Source of the DNA: Acridotheres tristis
Lineage: Eukaryota > Chordata > Aves > Passeriformes > Sturnidae
Length of the DNA: 64,000 nucleotides
Assembly: GCA_037013685.1 (NCBI GenBank)
Contig: CM072906.1
Coordinates: 4,873,001-4,937,000 of the forward strand
Direction: 5' to 3'
The notes under the pieces are model-generated. The model saw only the letters and a program-made list of their open reading frames with translations. It did no database searches and was not told where the DNA came from. Position numbers and translations under genes: made by a program. Numbering within the stretch: the first letter of the stretch is position 1; each line of letters begins with the position of its first letter. Below are positions 12,482 to 23,237 of this stretch, piece after piece.

Positions 12482-15400
12482 TCACGTCTGCAGCTGCAGC
12501 AGGGCCGGGGCCGGGGGCTCCGGGGGCTGTGCCCGGCGGTGACAACTCTCCAGGTCCCCCAGCACCGCGAAGAGCCGGCTCAGCCCCTCGGGCAGGGGAG
12601 CGTCTGCGGGAGAGGGGAGGGACACTGAGATCCCACAGCTTCCCTGGAGCCTCCTGTGGTCCCTGTGGACATCTCCCAACCATAACTTCCCCAATAGGAG
12701 CCCCAAAACCCCTACCCCAAACCTACCTTCACCCCGGGGGCCGTTCTGGGCATCCTCTGGGTCCAGCAGCTCCCAGTACTTTTCCCTGGGGAGATGGGGA
12801 GGAGAGGGCCGGGCCTTGGCAGGAGGAGAAGGGGCTGCAGGGGAGGTGCGGGGGGTCCTGGGGACAGGGACTCACCTGAGGGTCCCCCGGAGGCCCTGCA
12901 GGTGATGGAAGAGGCGCTGAGCCTCCACCGTGGGGTCCAGGGGGTCACTCCAGTCCTGCAGGGTGACGCCGTGCCGGGTCCGGTCACATCCCAACCCTGC
13001 GGGACAGCAGCGTCACCACACGGGGGGACCACCCCCAGCACCCCCGCGGGGCTCCGGGACCACCTCCCTGTACCTGTCCTGTCCCGCTGGTGGCAGCAGC
13101 TCCACTTGTCCCCGCGGAACACGCCGGGGTGGTAGGAGCGGAGCACGCGGGGGTTGTTGCCGCACACCTTGCGCAGCGCTGACAGCCACTGGTTCAGCTC
13201 GTTGACACACTGCGGGGTTGGGGACAGTCAGAAGGACCCCGGGCTGTGCCAGCGCCCGGGCTGTGACCCCGCGCGGGGGTCCCCGCCGCACCTTGCACTG
13301 CAGGTAGGCTGTCTCCTGCTGCCCGCCCGGGGCCGTGTACACCACCTGCATGACGTGGGAGCTGCCGAAGCTCTTCTCTTCCACTTTCTCGGCCGCCAGG
13401 ATGTCGCCCAGGGCGATGGCACCGAGACGCTGATGGAGGGGACACACACAGAGGGGGGTCAGTGCCACCCAGCTGCCACCCCTCGCCCCTCCAGCACGTC
13501 CTTACCTCTGCACTGGGGCTCTTGCCGAAGCCGAGCGCCTCCCCGGTGAGGCAGAAATGCAGTTTCTTGCCGGCGGCAGCAGCGAGCAGCGGCCCCTTGC
13601 CCCGTGTTTTGTGCACAAGGAGCAGCCCCTCCTTCACCACGGCCGGGGAGGGCCCCAGCGGCCGCCCCTCACCCTCCTCCTCGCCCTTGTCCTCCTCCGT
13701 GCCCACCAGGCGGGTGATGAAGTCCCTCATGCGGGCGGTGCCCTGCTGCAGGGCGGGCAGCAGCGGTGACAGCCACGTCTCCTTGGCGCGCCCGGCCGCC
13801 GGCTCCATGTTCCCGATCAGCTGGATGGCCTGGGGACCCCGCGGGAGGCAGCGTCACCCCCAGGAGGCACGGCTGTCCCCGGCAAGAAGCAGCCAGGCAG
13901 CCCAAAGCCCCGGGCCGGTGTCCCCTGTCGCACCTTGGCCAGCAGCAGCAGAGTGCGGCTGGTCCGCGCGTCGGCGTGCGCGTCCCGCAGCTGGAACAGC
14001 TTGGGGGTCATCACGGCCGGCGAGAAGAAGCGCAGGCACAGGAAGCTGGTGACAGCCACAAATTTGGCGTGCTGTGACCACCGAGGGGGTGGGGAACACA
14101 CGTCAGGGTCTCTCCCAGCGTGGGACAACCCCACAAACAGCGATACACCGAGGTCCGGGGCTGCTGTTTGGACGCGGCGCTCGCTGCCCCCCCTGCCCAA
14201 GAGTCCCCATTGACCACAGCTGGGGACAACACCCAGAGAGCCCTGTCCCCTGGGGATATCCCTGTCTGACCCCACGCCATCCCCCGCCACAGCCCGACCT
14301 GGTGCTGCGGGAAGCGCTCCCCGACGCGCTGGAAGAGCTGGCGGAACGCGGCGCGGATGAGGGGGGGACACGCCGGGGCCGACCTGACGATGGCGTCCAG
14401 GAGCTCGCCCAGGTAGGACTGGAGGTGCTGCCGGCCCTGCTCGATCACCTCGCCCTCCGTCTGCACCCGGTGCAGCCCCGAGCACCTGCGGGCACCGTCG
14501 CTGTCACCGCCAGCTCTGGGGCCACCCCTGCCCTGACACCCTGCCACCCCACGAGCCCCTTACCCGACGTCTTTGATCTCCACCTTGCCGGGGTCCAGCT
14601 CCACGTATTTCTTCTCCTCGAACACACGGGTGATGGTGGGTCCCAGGACAAAGTGCAGGTATGGCATTCCTGTCACCTGCCAAGGGACCACACAGGGGAC
14701 AGTGATGGGCCACAGATTTGGCATCCCACAGCCCCAGGGTCCCCCAATGGATTTTCTGCAGCCTCCCAGCCCTGAGGGAAGGCATAAGCACACCAGCCCT
14801 CCCAGTTCTTCCCCAGGGAACAGCCCAGGGCCAGGATGACATGAGAAGAGCAGGTTTTGGGTGGTGTGGCACCTTGAGGAAGGACTCCATCGACTTCGAG
14901 GCCAGAGAGTTGCTCCGGAACAGAGTGTTGGGCTCACCTGCAAAACAGCAGAGAGTCCATGGCCTGGGGATGGCCACAGATCATCCCTGGGCAGCTGCAA
15001 TCATGGGGGTCATTCCCAGAAGCTGTGCCCTGCCCTCCTGGCCATTTCCATGGGGGTTATGGGGATACCCTAACCTCAAGCCACCTGCTCCTCCACCAAC
15101 CTCAGCCCATGGATTTGCTGGGATGAACCCAACAGATTCCACAGTGTGATGGCTGAGCCTCAACATTCACTCCCAAAATATCCCCACAAAAGGCCCTGGA
15201 GGTTTTGCAGCCCCAGGAGATGATAAAGAAGCCTCCAGTTCCGTTCCTGACTCCAGCCTTACAGGGCTTGGCCAGCTCCAGCTCAAAGAGCAGGTCCAGG
15301 AACTCCTTGACCAGCCCCTGGCCCAGGAAGAGCTTGACCAAGTTGATGGCGACCTCCTGCCGGCACTCAGCTGTGGTGGTTTCGTCCAGGAGAGTGATCA

Positions 15401-18400
15401 GGTGCACTTGGCCATCCTGGAGGGAAGAGGCACCATAACATGACAGCCCGAGGCAAGCACACACCACAGCACAGAGCTGGGAAATGGGGATGCTGCAGCA
15501 GGGTTGGGCATGGACCCCTCACCTGGCGCCCCAACTTCACCTCCTGGCACAGGAGCTGCACCAGGGGCTGGTAGCAGTGGGAGGGAAGCACTGTCTCATC
15601 CCGAAGCTTCACCTGCAGCTGCAGCGAGCCCAGGCTGCCCCGGCGCCTGCAGGAGCACGGGATGGGTGGGTGGATGATGGATGGATGGATGGATGGATGG
15701 ATGGATGGATGGATGGATGGATGGATGGATGCTTCACCAAGCAGAACGTGGCCTGACACCCCAGGCTACCCCTCCAAAGTGACGATGCATCCCAGGAAAA
15801 CCCCCCTCCCTAACGCCCCTGAGGGCACTGGGACCACCCCCAGCACACCCCAATACCCTGTGCCAAAACTCACTCGTTCTCTGTCGGCTTGGACTTGTCT
15901 GGCCACAGCCTGAACCACCCCTCCTCCTGCCCAGCTGCTTCCAGCCCCTGGATGCTGAACACCACCTGGGAGGGGAAGGCAGGAGAGGGTTGAGTGTGCA
16001 GCTGGGCAGGACCCCGGCAGCACTGGAAGGGTTTGGGGCTCACCTTGCCCAGGAAGTCGTTCCTGCCAACGAGGTCCCAGTCCCACACCTCCACACAGAG
16101 CTTCTCCCCAGCGGGCTCAGCCAGCTCGAACTCAAAGGTCTCGTTCCAGCGTGGGTAACAGGATTTCTTGACAACCTGCAAAGGCAACAGCTGTGTCCCC
16201 TCTTGCTGGGTGGGTCTATGCCTCAGGGACACCAAGCTGGGCATGCTGGGGACAGGGATGGCTCCGGGCTTCCCCGTGGATTGATCCCACCTGCACCCTT
16301 GGCAGGTTGGGGATGGCTGAAGCTGCACTCACGGTGCTCTCCTGTGTCTTCCCGTTGTAGCGCAGGCGGACAAAGGGGTCGGAGGCACCATTCCGGTCCT
16401 TCCTGGCTAAATCCCTGCCAAGAAGGGAGGGAATTTACCAGCAACCTCCCAAAATACCTACAAGCACCCGTGGCACCCATTCCTCTCTCAGAGAATCTCA
16501 AGATATATGTCCCAAAGACCTGCAGATGAGGGAGACCCTGCCCCAGCACCCCCCATGATGAGGAGGATGCTCTGCACCCAAAGGACTTGGTACTCGGGGA
16601 AACTGAGTCGTGGAGCAGCTCAGACTCACCACCCAAGTGTCAGCTGCACACGCAGCCCTGTCCCTCTCGTGTCCCCTCTCGTGTCCCCTCTCACCTGGCC
16701 TCCAGCACGGAGCAGAGCAGCCGCCGGCTGCCCTGGCTGCCCAGGACCTGCACCCGCAGGTGGATCTCCCCCTGCACCTCCTCATCAGGGTCCACCTCAC
16801 TGAGGCTCATCCAGCCACTGTATCCTGTGGGAAAAGGGGGGATCCCCATGAAAGGGTCATTGGGGAACCCCTCAGGACCAGCTTGTCCAAAGGGTGGGAG
16901 ATGAGGCCCTCCTGGGACCCCCCAGTCACTCTTTCCCTTACCCTTAGGGTGCTCTGCCAGCATGTCCCGGGTGATGCAGACCTTCCCAATAATGTCATCA
17001 CGGCTGGAAAACAAAAGTGGGAAGCAGGACATGGCGTGGGATTGGTGCCCAGGTAGGACAGCCCCCACTCTGAGGGATCCTGGACTGGGGCCACCACAGT
17101 GTGTCTGTCCCCATGGAACATATCAGCCACCCTCTGCTGCCAGCTGGACAATATCCTTAGGACATAACTTCACCCATGGGTGTCCCAAAGCCCAGGGCAG
17201 CGTGGCCAGATGTGATTCTCTGGTATTAACACCTGAGCATGCAGGGAGCCAAAGCCACCAACCGAGTCCCCAGGCCGGGCCCCCAGCACACCTGAGAGCA
17301 TCCTCGTCCATGACGTAGATGGAGATGCTGTGGAAACCCGGCTGGAGCTGCAGCTCATATTCCTCCCCCCAGAACGGGGACAACGTCTTCCACACCGTGG
17401 CAGTCCTGTGGGGCAGGTGGCAGTGGTGACAGAGGGGACAGGGCTCCCTCTCTGGGGTGCTCCCCAGCCCTGGGACCTTCCCAGCTTTTGGGGATGCGTG
17501 GCTGGGGGCAGGACCCAGAGTTTGGAACCCTCAGCTGGGGCAGGGGTGAGTCTCTGTCCCTGTGCTTGTCCTGTCTTGTGGCTCTGGGCTGGCAAGTCAC
17601 AGGGGTGGGGGTATAGGGAAAGGGGCCATGAGCTGTTGGACACTTCTGTGTCTGTAGGAGCATCTCAGCCCAAAGTAGGAAATAATAAACAGTGATAAAC
17701 AATAATAAATAATGATCTTAACAATAATCATAACAATCATGTGCCTGCAGCAGATGGAGGCACCTGCAAGGTGCAAGGTTTGGGACTCCAGCAGTTTTAG
17801 GGATCAGAAAGGGACCTGGGCCAGATTTAGGGACCTGGGCCACTCACCTGATGATGGCCTCATCGTCGATCTTCACAATGCAGTACGGGTCACTGCTCCC
17901 CGTGCTACAAGGACAAGGGACAGCTCTGTCAGTGCCACCAGCCCCAGCCTGGCCACCACTCAACCCACAGGACTCCCATGGCCACGGGTGACAAAGCCTT
18001 CAGCCCTGACTGCCCCCACAGAACAGAACCTTGTAGAGACAAAGCCTTGAGGGTGAGGCTGGGGTACAGAGGCTGCCAAAGGGGGAATTTGGTCCCAGCT
18101 GCCAGCACAGGGTGACCCCAGCTTGGCTTCCAGACTGGGACACTCCTCCCTGACCGTGTCCGGCCGCTGTGTCCCGCTGGCTGCCAGAAGTGGCTTTTCC
18201 TCTTCCACACAGGAAGGCAAGGAACAAACAAAACCCACCCTTTCCCTGAAACAGCTTCAGGCATCTGCATCCCAATTTCACATACCTGGAGTGAGGCCAC
18301 AGCAGCCTCCTCCAGCCCCAGAGTGTCCCCAGAACCCCAACAATCCCACAGGGATGGGGACACCCCTAGGGACATCCCAGTGATGCAGAGGGTGTGAAGG

Positions 18401-21400
18401 GCAGCCACCACCCTGCTTTGACCATGCTTCCTCCCTGGGGACAGCTCAAGTCACTCTTGCCAAAAAAACAATCACGGTTTTACAGCTTATTGCCCTGGTT
18501 CATCAGAAACAGGGTCGGGGGTGAGGACTCCAGCCAGGAACAAAGCAGCCAGGACCTGGGGGCTGGCCAAGGTCATGGAAAGGTTGTGGCTCCCATCCCA
18601 CTGTCACAGAGCAGCTTGGAGCACGGATAACTCATTAACACCAATCCCAGTGGCACTGTCAGCCAGCCACAAGCATCCTGAACAAAGGGAGGGTGCACAG
18701 GAGGGGCTTGGGGACCCCAGGCATTGAGTGATTTCCACATCCCAAATCCAGGGAGGCTGAGAGGCAGCTGCTGGGGGGACTGAAAAGATTTAGGGACAAC
18801 TGAAAGAGTCTGGGGGAATCCAAAGGGTTTTTGGAGGGACCGAAGGAGTTGGAGGGGACTGAAAGGGTTTTTGGGGATTCAAAAGGGGTTGGAGGGGACT
18901 GAAAGTGTTTTGAGGAGGATTGAAAGGGTTCTCGGGAGGAATCAGAAGATAGTTTGGGAGAATCAAAAGGTGTTGGAGGGGACTGAAAGGGTTTTGATGA
19001 GGACTAAAAGGGATTTTGGGGGTCCAAAAGGAGTTGGAGGGGATTGAAAGGGGTTTTGGAGGAATCAAAAGGAGTTGGAGGGGACAGAAAAGGTTTGGGG
19101 GGCTCCCTGCCCTGCTAAACACGGCCGCGGGGATTTCTCTGGGCGGTGCATCCCGGGTACCACAATGCCATCCCTGTTCCCAGCTCTCCATCCGCGCGGC
19201 CCCGCGGGGCTGCGGGTGCAGCAGGTTGCCAAGAGCGGCTCCTGCTGCCATTCCATCCCAGCCACGCTCCTTTGAGGATTTTTAAGGAGAGCCGCGGGTG
19301 AAGTGCCATTAAGCGGAGCCCATTGCTGACATTTCCTGCCTTGTGCAAACCATGGGGGATGCCTGGAGCGGGCGGGCGGAAAGGGAACAGCTGCCCGCTC
19401 CAGCTGCGCCCGGCAACGCGGGGCTGCAGGGACAAACCCTTGTCCCCAACGTGGGGACAGCAGCACAGCCACGGCTCCTGCAGCGCCAGGCATGGCGTTT
19501 TCCAGGGATTTAAACACAGGGTGGGCAGGATCCGCGCTCGGTGGCGGCGAGAGGTGCCCGAGCTGCCAGAAGAGGAGCAGCCTTTGGATGAGACGAGGAG
19601 AAATCCCCGCTCCAAAGGCAGAATGGGTGACAGCGCCCGCACAGCATCCCCGTCCCGGGATGTCGCCAAGGGATTTGTGGCGCTGCGGGCTCGGTGGGTG
19701 CGGGGCTGGCTCGGGCATCCACGCCGGGTGCAGGGAAGGAGCTGGAAAGGGGAAGGGCTTTGAAAAGAGGAAATGAGAAATGAGCCCAAGCAGGACTGGG
19801 GGAAGGGGGAAGGAACCTGCAGCCACCCCTCCGGCAGCAAAGGAGCTGCGGAGGGCTGGTATTAAAAATTAACTGGTGTAGGCAGCAGTGCTGGTCTGCC
19901 CTGGGGGGGTGATGAGAATAAATAAATAAAAAAAAATAAATAAAAAACAGAAGTGAAAATGAAAGAAAAATAGAATGGTTAATTAGAGAAAAAATAGAAT
20001 TCAAAATAAAAGGAAAATAGAATTTTAAAAAAAAGAAAAATAGAACTTTAAAAGTATGACTAAAAATCAAAGAAAAATTGAACAAAAAATTTTAAATGGA
20101 AGAGAAAAATAATAAGAAAATAAAATAAGAAAATAAAATAAGAAAATAAAATAAGAAAATAAAATAAGAAAATAAAATAAGAAAAATAAAATAAGAAAAA
20201 TAATAAGAAAATAAAATAAGAAAATAAAATAAGAAAATAAAATAAGAAAATAAAATATAAGAAAATAAAATATAAGAAAATAAAATATAAGAAAATAAAA
20301 TATAAGAAAATAAAATATAAGAAAATAAAATATAAGAAAATAAAATATAAGAAAATAAAATATAAGAAAATAAAATATAAGAAAATAAAATATAAGAAAA
20401 TAAAATATAAGAAAATAAAATAAACCACAATAATAAATGAAGAAATAAAGAAAAAAGGGAAAAAATGAAAGGAAAAGTAATTTAAAAATAAAAAATTAAA
20501 TAAAAAGTTTAAAAGTGAAAATGCTGAAATAAAAATAGAATAGATTAGAATAAATTAAAGATTAAAAATTATTGGCGTTATTTATTATCCTAACATTAAA
20601 ATAATCCAATAAAATAAATAAATAATAAAACAGAAATTCAGATAAAAGGACTTGATTGTCGCATTAAAAAAATCAATACTAAATAAAGTAAATTTAAAAA
20701 TGAAAAAACTATTAAAAAAAAAAAACAGGCAGACCCTTTCTGTTGCTTTCCTGGGATAAACACGAGGGGAAGATTTGGCAGCCTCAGTTGGGGGGGGGGC
20801 TCCCGTAAATCCCTGTGCCAAATCCTGTGGGATCTGGGAGTTCCCCATGGGGATTTGGGGGGGCTCCATCACCCCTGGCTGTTGCCAGCAGGGTCTGAGC
20901 TGCCCATGCAGCGGGGACACCCAGCAGAGGGGACTCCCCGGAGGACACCAGCGATCCCAAAACTGTGCCAGGGCAGGGAACCGGATCCCCTGAGGCGCTG
21001 GGCAGGGGAAGGGGCCGGGGCCAGACACGGCCAAGGTCGCGCTCGGGTTTCCCTTCCCGCTGTCCCAGCCCAGCGCCACGTCCCAAAGCCACCGGTCCGG
21101 AAAGCTCCGCTCCAGGCGCGGTGGCACAGCGGCTTTCCGGCTCCCAAAATCCAGAGCCTGCCCGTGCTGGGTCAAGCTCCAGCGGGGAGTCGTGCCAAGG
21201 GATTTAAAAATCAGGCCCTGACACACAGGATTTAAAAAAAGAAGAAAAAAAAAAAAAAAAAAAAAGAAGTCATGTTTCTTTCCTTGTTTATCCTCTTTTT
21301 CCATGACGGCTGCAGGGATTTTTGCTGGTTTTCCGGCTGCCGAGCGCTCTCCAGCAGCTTTCCCCTGCCTTGGTGGTGGATGGGGGCACCGAGGTGCTGT

Positions 21401-22471
21401 CCCCACATGTGGGGATGCTGTCCCCACATCCCGCCCCATAAGGATCAGAGCCATGAGGAGAACACCAGGATTTTCTGGGAGGGAAATCCCGACCCAAGGG
21501 CTGCCCCCCGCACCTCAGCCAGGTGGGATGGAGCCGGGGCTGGGAACGGAGCGGGGACTGGGGACACAGCACTGGGGCAGCTCCTGCTCCTTTGGGGACG
21601 GATGTACCGGGTCCTGCTGCTCGTCCAGGGGTCCCTGCCAGGGTCCCTCTGTGGTGGGGACAGCCCTGCCCCGTGGCAGCACAGGGGGAGCCCCCAAAGT
21701 GGGAGCACTGCTTGGGGTACCCAAAACACTGCTGCGGTCATCCCACGGCACGGGGAGAAACCTCAACCCCATCCCGCGGGGTGTCCCTAAATCGAGGGGG
21801 GGAGGAATCTCAGCACTCCTGAGGGAGCCCCCAAAGCGCTAAGAACTGCTGGGGGCATTCAAAAATGTCCTGAAGGGAACCCCCAGAGCAAGGGGGATCT
21901 CAAATCCACACTGAGGGAACTCCCAAATCAAGGCAGCAGCAAAGCCATCGTGGAGGAAACCCCAGAGCAAGGGGGATTCCAAAGGCACCCTATGGGGAAC
22001 CACCAACGTAGATGCACTGCTGGGGGGGGACTCCAAATCTACCCTGAAGGGCACCCCCAAAGTAAACACACTGCTGGGGGCGGGACCTAAAGCCACCCTG
22101 GGGGGGAATCCTCAATGCAGGGCGACTCCAAAGCCATCCTGGAGGGAACACCCCAAGGGGTGATACCCCAACAGGGGATCCTAAAACCACCGGGGGGTGA
22201 GCCCCTAAATCACATGTATAGCTGGGGGGCTCCCAAATCATTCTGGGCAAATCCTCAAAGCAGGGAGGAGGCTCTAAGGCCACCTGAAGGTGGTGTCCCC
22301 ATCAGGACCTGTTGGGGGGACCCCCCGCAGCACCCCTAGGAAAGCGGCGCGTCCCTTCGAGATGCCCCCGCCCCGAAGCTCTCCCGGCCCCCGCGGGGGC
22401 ACTCACATGTCCTTGGCGGGCAGGTTCCTGCCCTCCACGATGCGGATGGAGAGGGCGCTGCGCCGGGCCAT
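12482..22471 (-). CDS. RASA4: RASA4 (CAPRI), calcium-promoted Ras GTPase-activating protein
   Basis: Cytosolic GAP that moves to the plasma membrane on a calcium rise and switches Ras off. Twenty coding exons, plus-strand coordinates in transcript order: 22407-22471, 17848-17904, 17292-17405, 16942-17003, 16695-16824, 16333-16414, 16044-16175, 15874-15965, 15523-15646, 15263-15416, 14873-14937, 14564-14676, 14299-14485, 13934-14071, 13506-13829, 13292-13429, 13074-13209, 12876-12996, 12727-12785, 12482-12603. They sum to 2415 nt, 804 aa (human 803). Domains: C2A about 5-105 (Asp21, Asp27, Asp74, Asp76, Asp82 as calcium ligands), C2B about 134-235 (Asp149, Asp155, Asp202, Asp204, Asp210), RasGAP about 270-480 with the arginine finger Arg345 in [11 protein letters not shown] and the [10 protein letters not shown] motif, PH about 567-672, and a Btk zinc motif H686-C697-C698-C708. 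The protein ends LLQLQT. It appears fully functional. The exon 13 donor (GTCGGG) is weak. Confidence 0.97.
15677..15730. repeat. (ATGG)n microsatellite in a RASA4 intron
   Basis: Thirteen and a half perfect ATGG units, preceded by a few imperfect GGTGG/GATG copies. It sits in the intron between the exons at 15874-15965 and 15523-15646. It looks neutral and probably length-polymorphic. Confidence 0.95.
18780..19110. repeat. Degenerate minisatellite in RASA4 intron 1
   Basis: Roughly nine imperfect copies of a 35-40 base purine-rich unit, with the recurring blocks ggagttggaggggactgaaa and gggttttgggggaatcaaaa. On the opposite strand it makes a Pro/Phe/Leu open frame with no family resemblance. 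The + strand is nearly pyrimidine-free, so the intronic transcript of RASA4 is pyrimidine-rich here. Confidence 0.8.
19915..20725. repeat. AT-rich low-complexity block in RASA4 intron 1
   Basis: About 800 bases are over 80% A+T and mainly A on +, embedded in strongly GC-rich surroundings. The flanks are irregular aaataaa runs. The centre contains a tandem 13-mer (gaaaataaaataa, about 20113-20245, with a few indels) that grades into a perfect 15-mer array listed separately. There is no gene in it; the minus-strand open frames are Phe/Leu/Tyr/Ile repeats. Confidence 0.95.
20246..20410. repeat. Eleven perfect copies of a 15-bp unit
   Basis: Unit gaaaataaaatataa repeats eleven times with no mismatch (165 bases), followed by a truncated copy. 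It differs from the neighbouring 13-mer by a TA insertion, so it looks like a recent expansion out of the older array. The perfect homogeneity suggests recent amplification and probable copy-number polymorphism. Confidence 0.95.
21246..21265 (+). repeat. A-run of about 20 in RASA4 intron 1
   Basis: A short A homopolymer (preceded by aaaaaaagaag) closes the AT-rich segment before the sequence returns to GC-rich DNA. No retrosequence is visible beside it. Confidence 0.8.
21611..21776 (+). repeat. Left arm of a 166-bp inverted repeat around RASA4 exon 1
   Basis: This segment is the reverse complement of 23072-23237. Aligned by hand, the arms are equal in length with no indels and about 7 mismatches, roughly 96% identity. 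The loop of about 1.3 kb contains RASA4 exon 1 and its CpG-rich promoter. I do not recognise it as a transposon end. Its sequence style (…cccccaaagtgggagcactg…) resembles the adjoining minisatellite. Confidence 0.9.
21785..22300. repeat. Degenerate GC-rich minisatellite next to RASA4 exon 1
   Basis: About ten to twelve imperfect copies of a unit of about 40-45 bases, recurring as 'gggaacccccagagcaaggg … atccaaa…cacccTGAGGG'. The left inverted-repeat arm has the same texture and may be an outlying, better-preserved part of the same array. No coding potential is supported. Confidence 0.7.
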
Positions 22472-22700
22472 GGCGGGCGGGCAGCGGAGCGGAGCCGAGC
22501 GGAGCCGAGCGGAGCCAAACGGCGCCGAGCGCGGCCTCGAACCCGCGGCCCCGAGCACAGCGCCCATGTGCGGGCCGGCGCCGGCAGCCGCCAATCAGCG
22601 CGCCGGGGCGGGAAAAGAGGCGTGGCCTAGGGCATATCCGCTGTTCCCATTGGGTGGTTCTATCGGCTGTCGGCCAGGGGGGTGTGGCCTGTGCTCAGTG
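22472..22700 (-). promoter_or_regulatory. RASA4: RASA4 CpG-island promoter
   Basis: GC- and CpG-dense sequence directly upstream of the RASA4 ATG. It holds three near copies of ggagccgagc (about 22490-22520), a GC box ggggcggg near 22605, a CCAAT at 22591-22595 (inverted relative to the gene) and a CCAAT in gene orientation (ATTGG at 22649-22653). There is no TATA box in the expected position. This is the pattern of a broad CpG-island promoter; the start site was not determined. Confidence 0.6.
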
Positions 22701-22739
22701 GGCGGGGCCGGCTCCCCGCGCTGGCGGGGTCCCGCGGGG

Positions 22740-22823
22740 CCCCCGCTGTGTCCCCTCTGTCCCCCGCTGTGTCCCCTCTGTCCCCCGCTGTGTCCCCTCT
22801 GTCCCCCGCTGTGTCCCCCCTGT
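22740..22823. repeat. Four tandem copies of a 21-bp unit upstream of RASA4
   Basis: Four consecutive 21-base units with core ccgctgtgtccc. The first three are perfect and the fourth has one change. They lie about 270 bases upstream of the RASA4 ATG, between the promoter and the right inverted-repeat arm. Confidence 0.95.
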
Positions 22824-23071
22824 CCTCTCGGTCCCCCCTCAGCCCCCGGCACCGCCCGCGGCTCCAGCGCGGTGCAGCCCCAACCTGCCCTGCCCGGCGT
22901 CCGCCTGGATCGGACCAAACCCACACCAGACCCCTCCGAGCCCCCCCGAACCTGGAGGGGTGCAGTATCGGCAGCGCTGCTCTGCACCCCAAACCTCCAC
23001 CGGTTTATTGATTTTAAGCCGGTTTTTTTTGTTTGTTTTTAAAGTACTGCGCCTCCCGGCTGCAGCACGCC

Positions 23072-23237
23072 CGGGATGGGGTTGAGGTTTCTCCCCGTGC
23101 TGTGGGATGCCTCCAGCAGTGTTTTGGGTACCCCAAGCAGTGCTCCCACTTTGGGGGTTCCCCCTGTGCTGCCACGGGGCAGGGCTGTCCCCACCACAGA
23201 GGGACCCTGGCAGGGACCCCCGGACGAGCAGCGGGAC
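23072..23237 (-). repeat. Right arm of the 166-bp inverted repeat
   Basis: Reverse complement of 21611-21776 with about seven differences. It lies upstream of RASA4, about 600 bases from the ATG, beyond the 21-bp tandem repeat. The minus-strand reading of this arm and the plus-strand reading of the other give near-identical conceptual peptides. That follows from DNA identity and is not evidence of coding. Confidence 0.9.

Noticed and set aside
13194..13808. 204-codon open frame on the minus strand as a separate gene
   Set aside because: It is the RASA4 exon at 13506-13829 reading through its donor into the intron and across the next exon in the wrong frame.
20060..20428. 122-codon FIFLY-repeat open frame on the minus strand
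   Set aside because: It is a translation of the AT-rich 13/15-mer array; low complexity with no coding evidence.
19915..20725. AT-rich block as a replication origin or matrix-attachment element
   Set aside because: Composition alone does not support a specific function, and the tandem repeat structure explains it.
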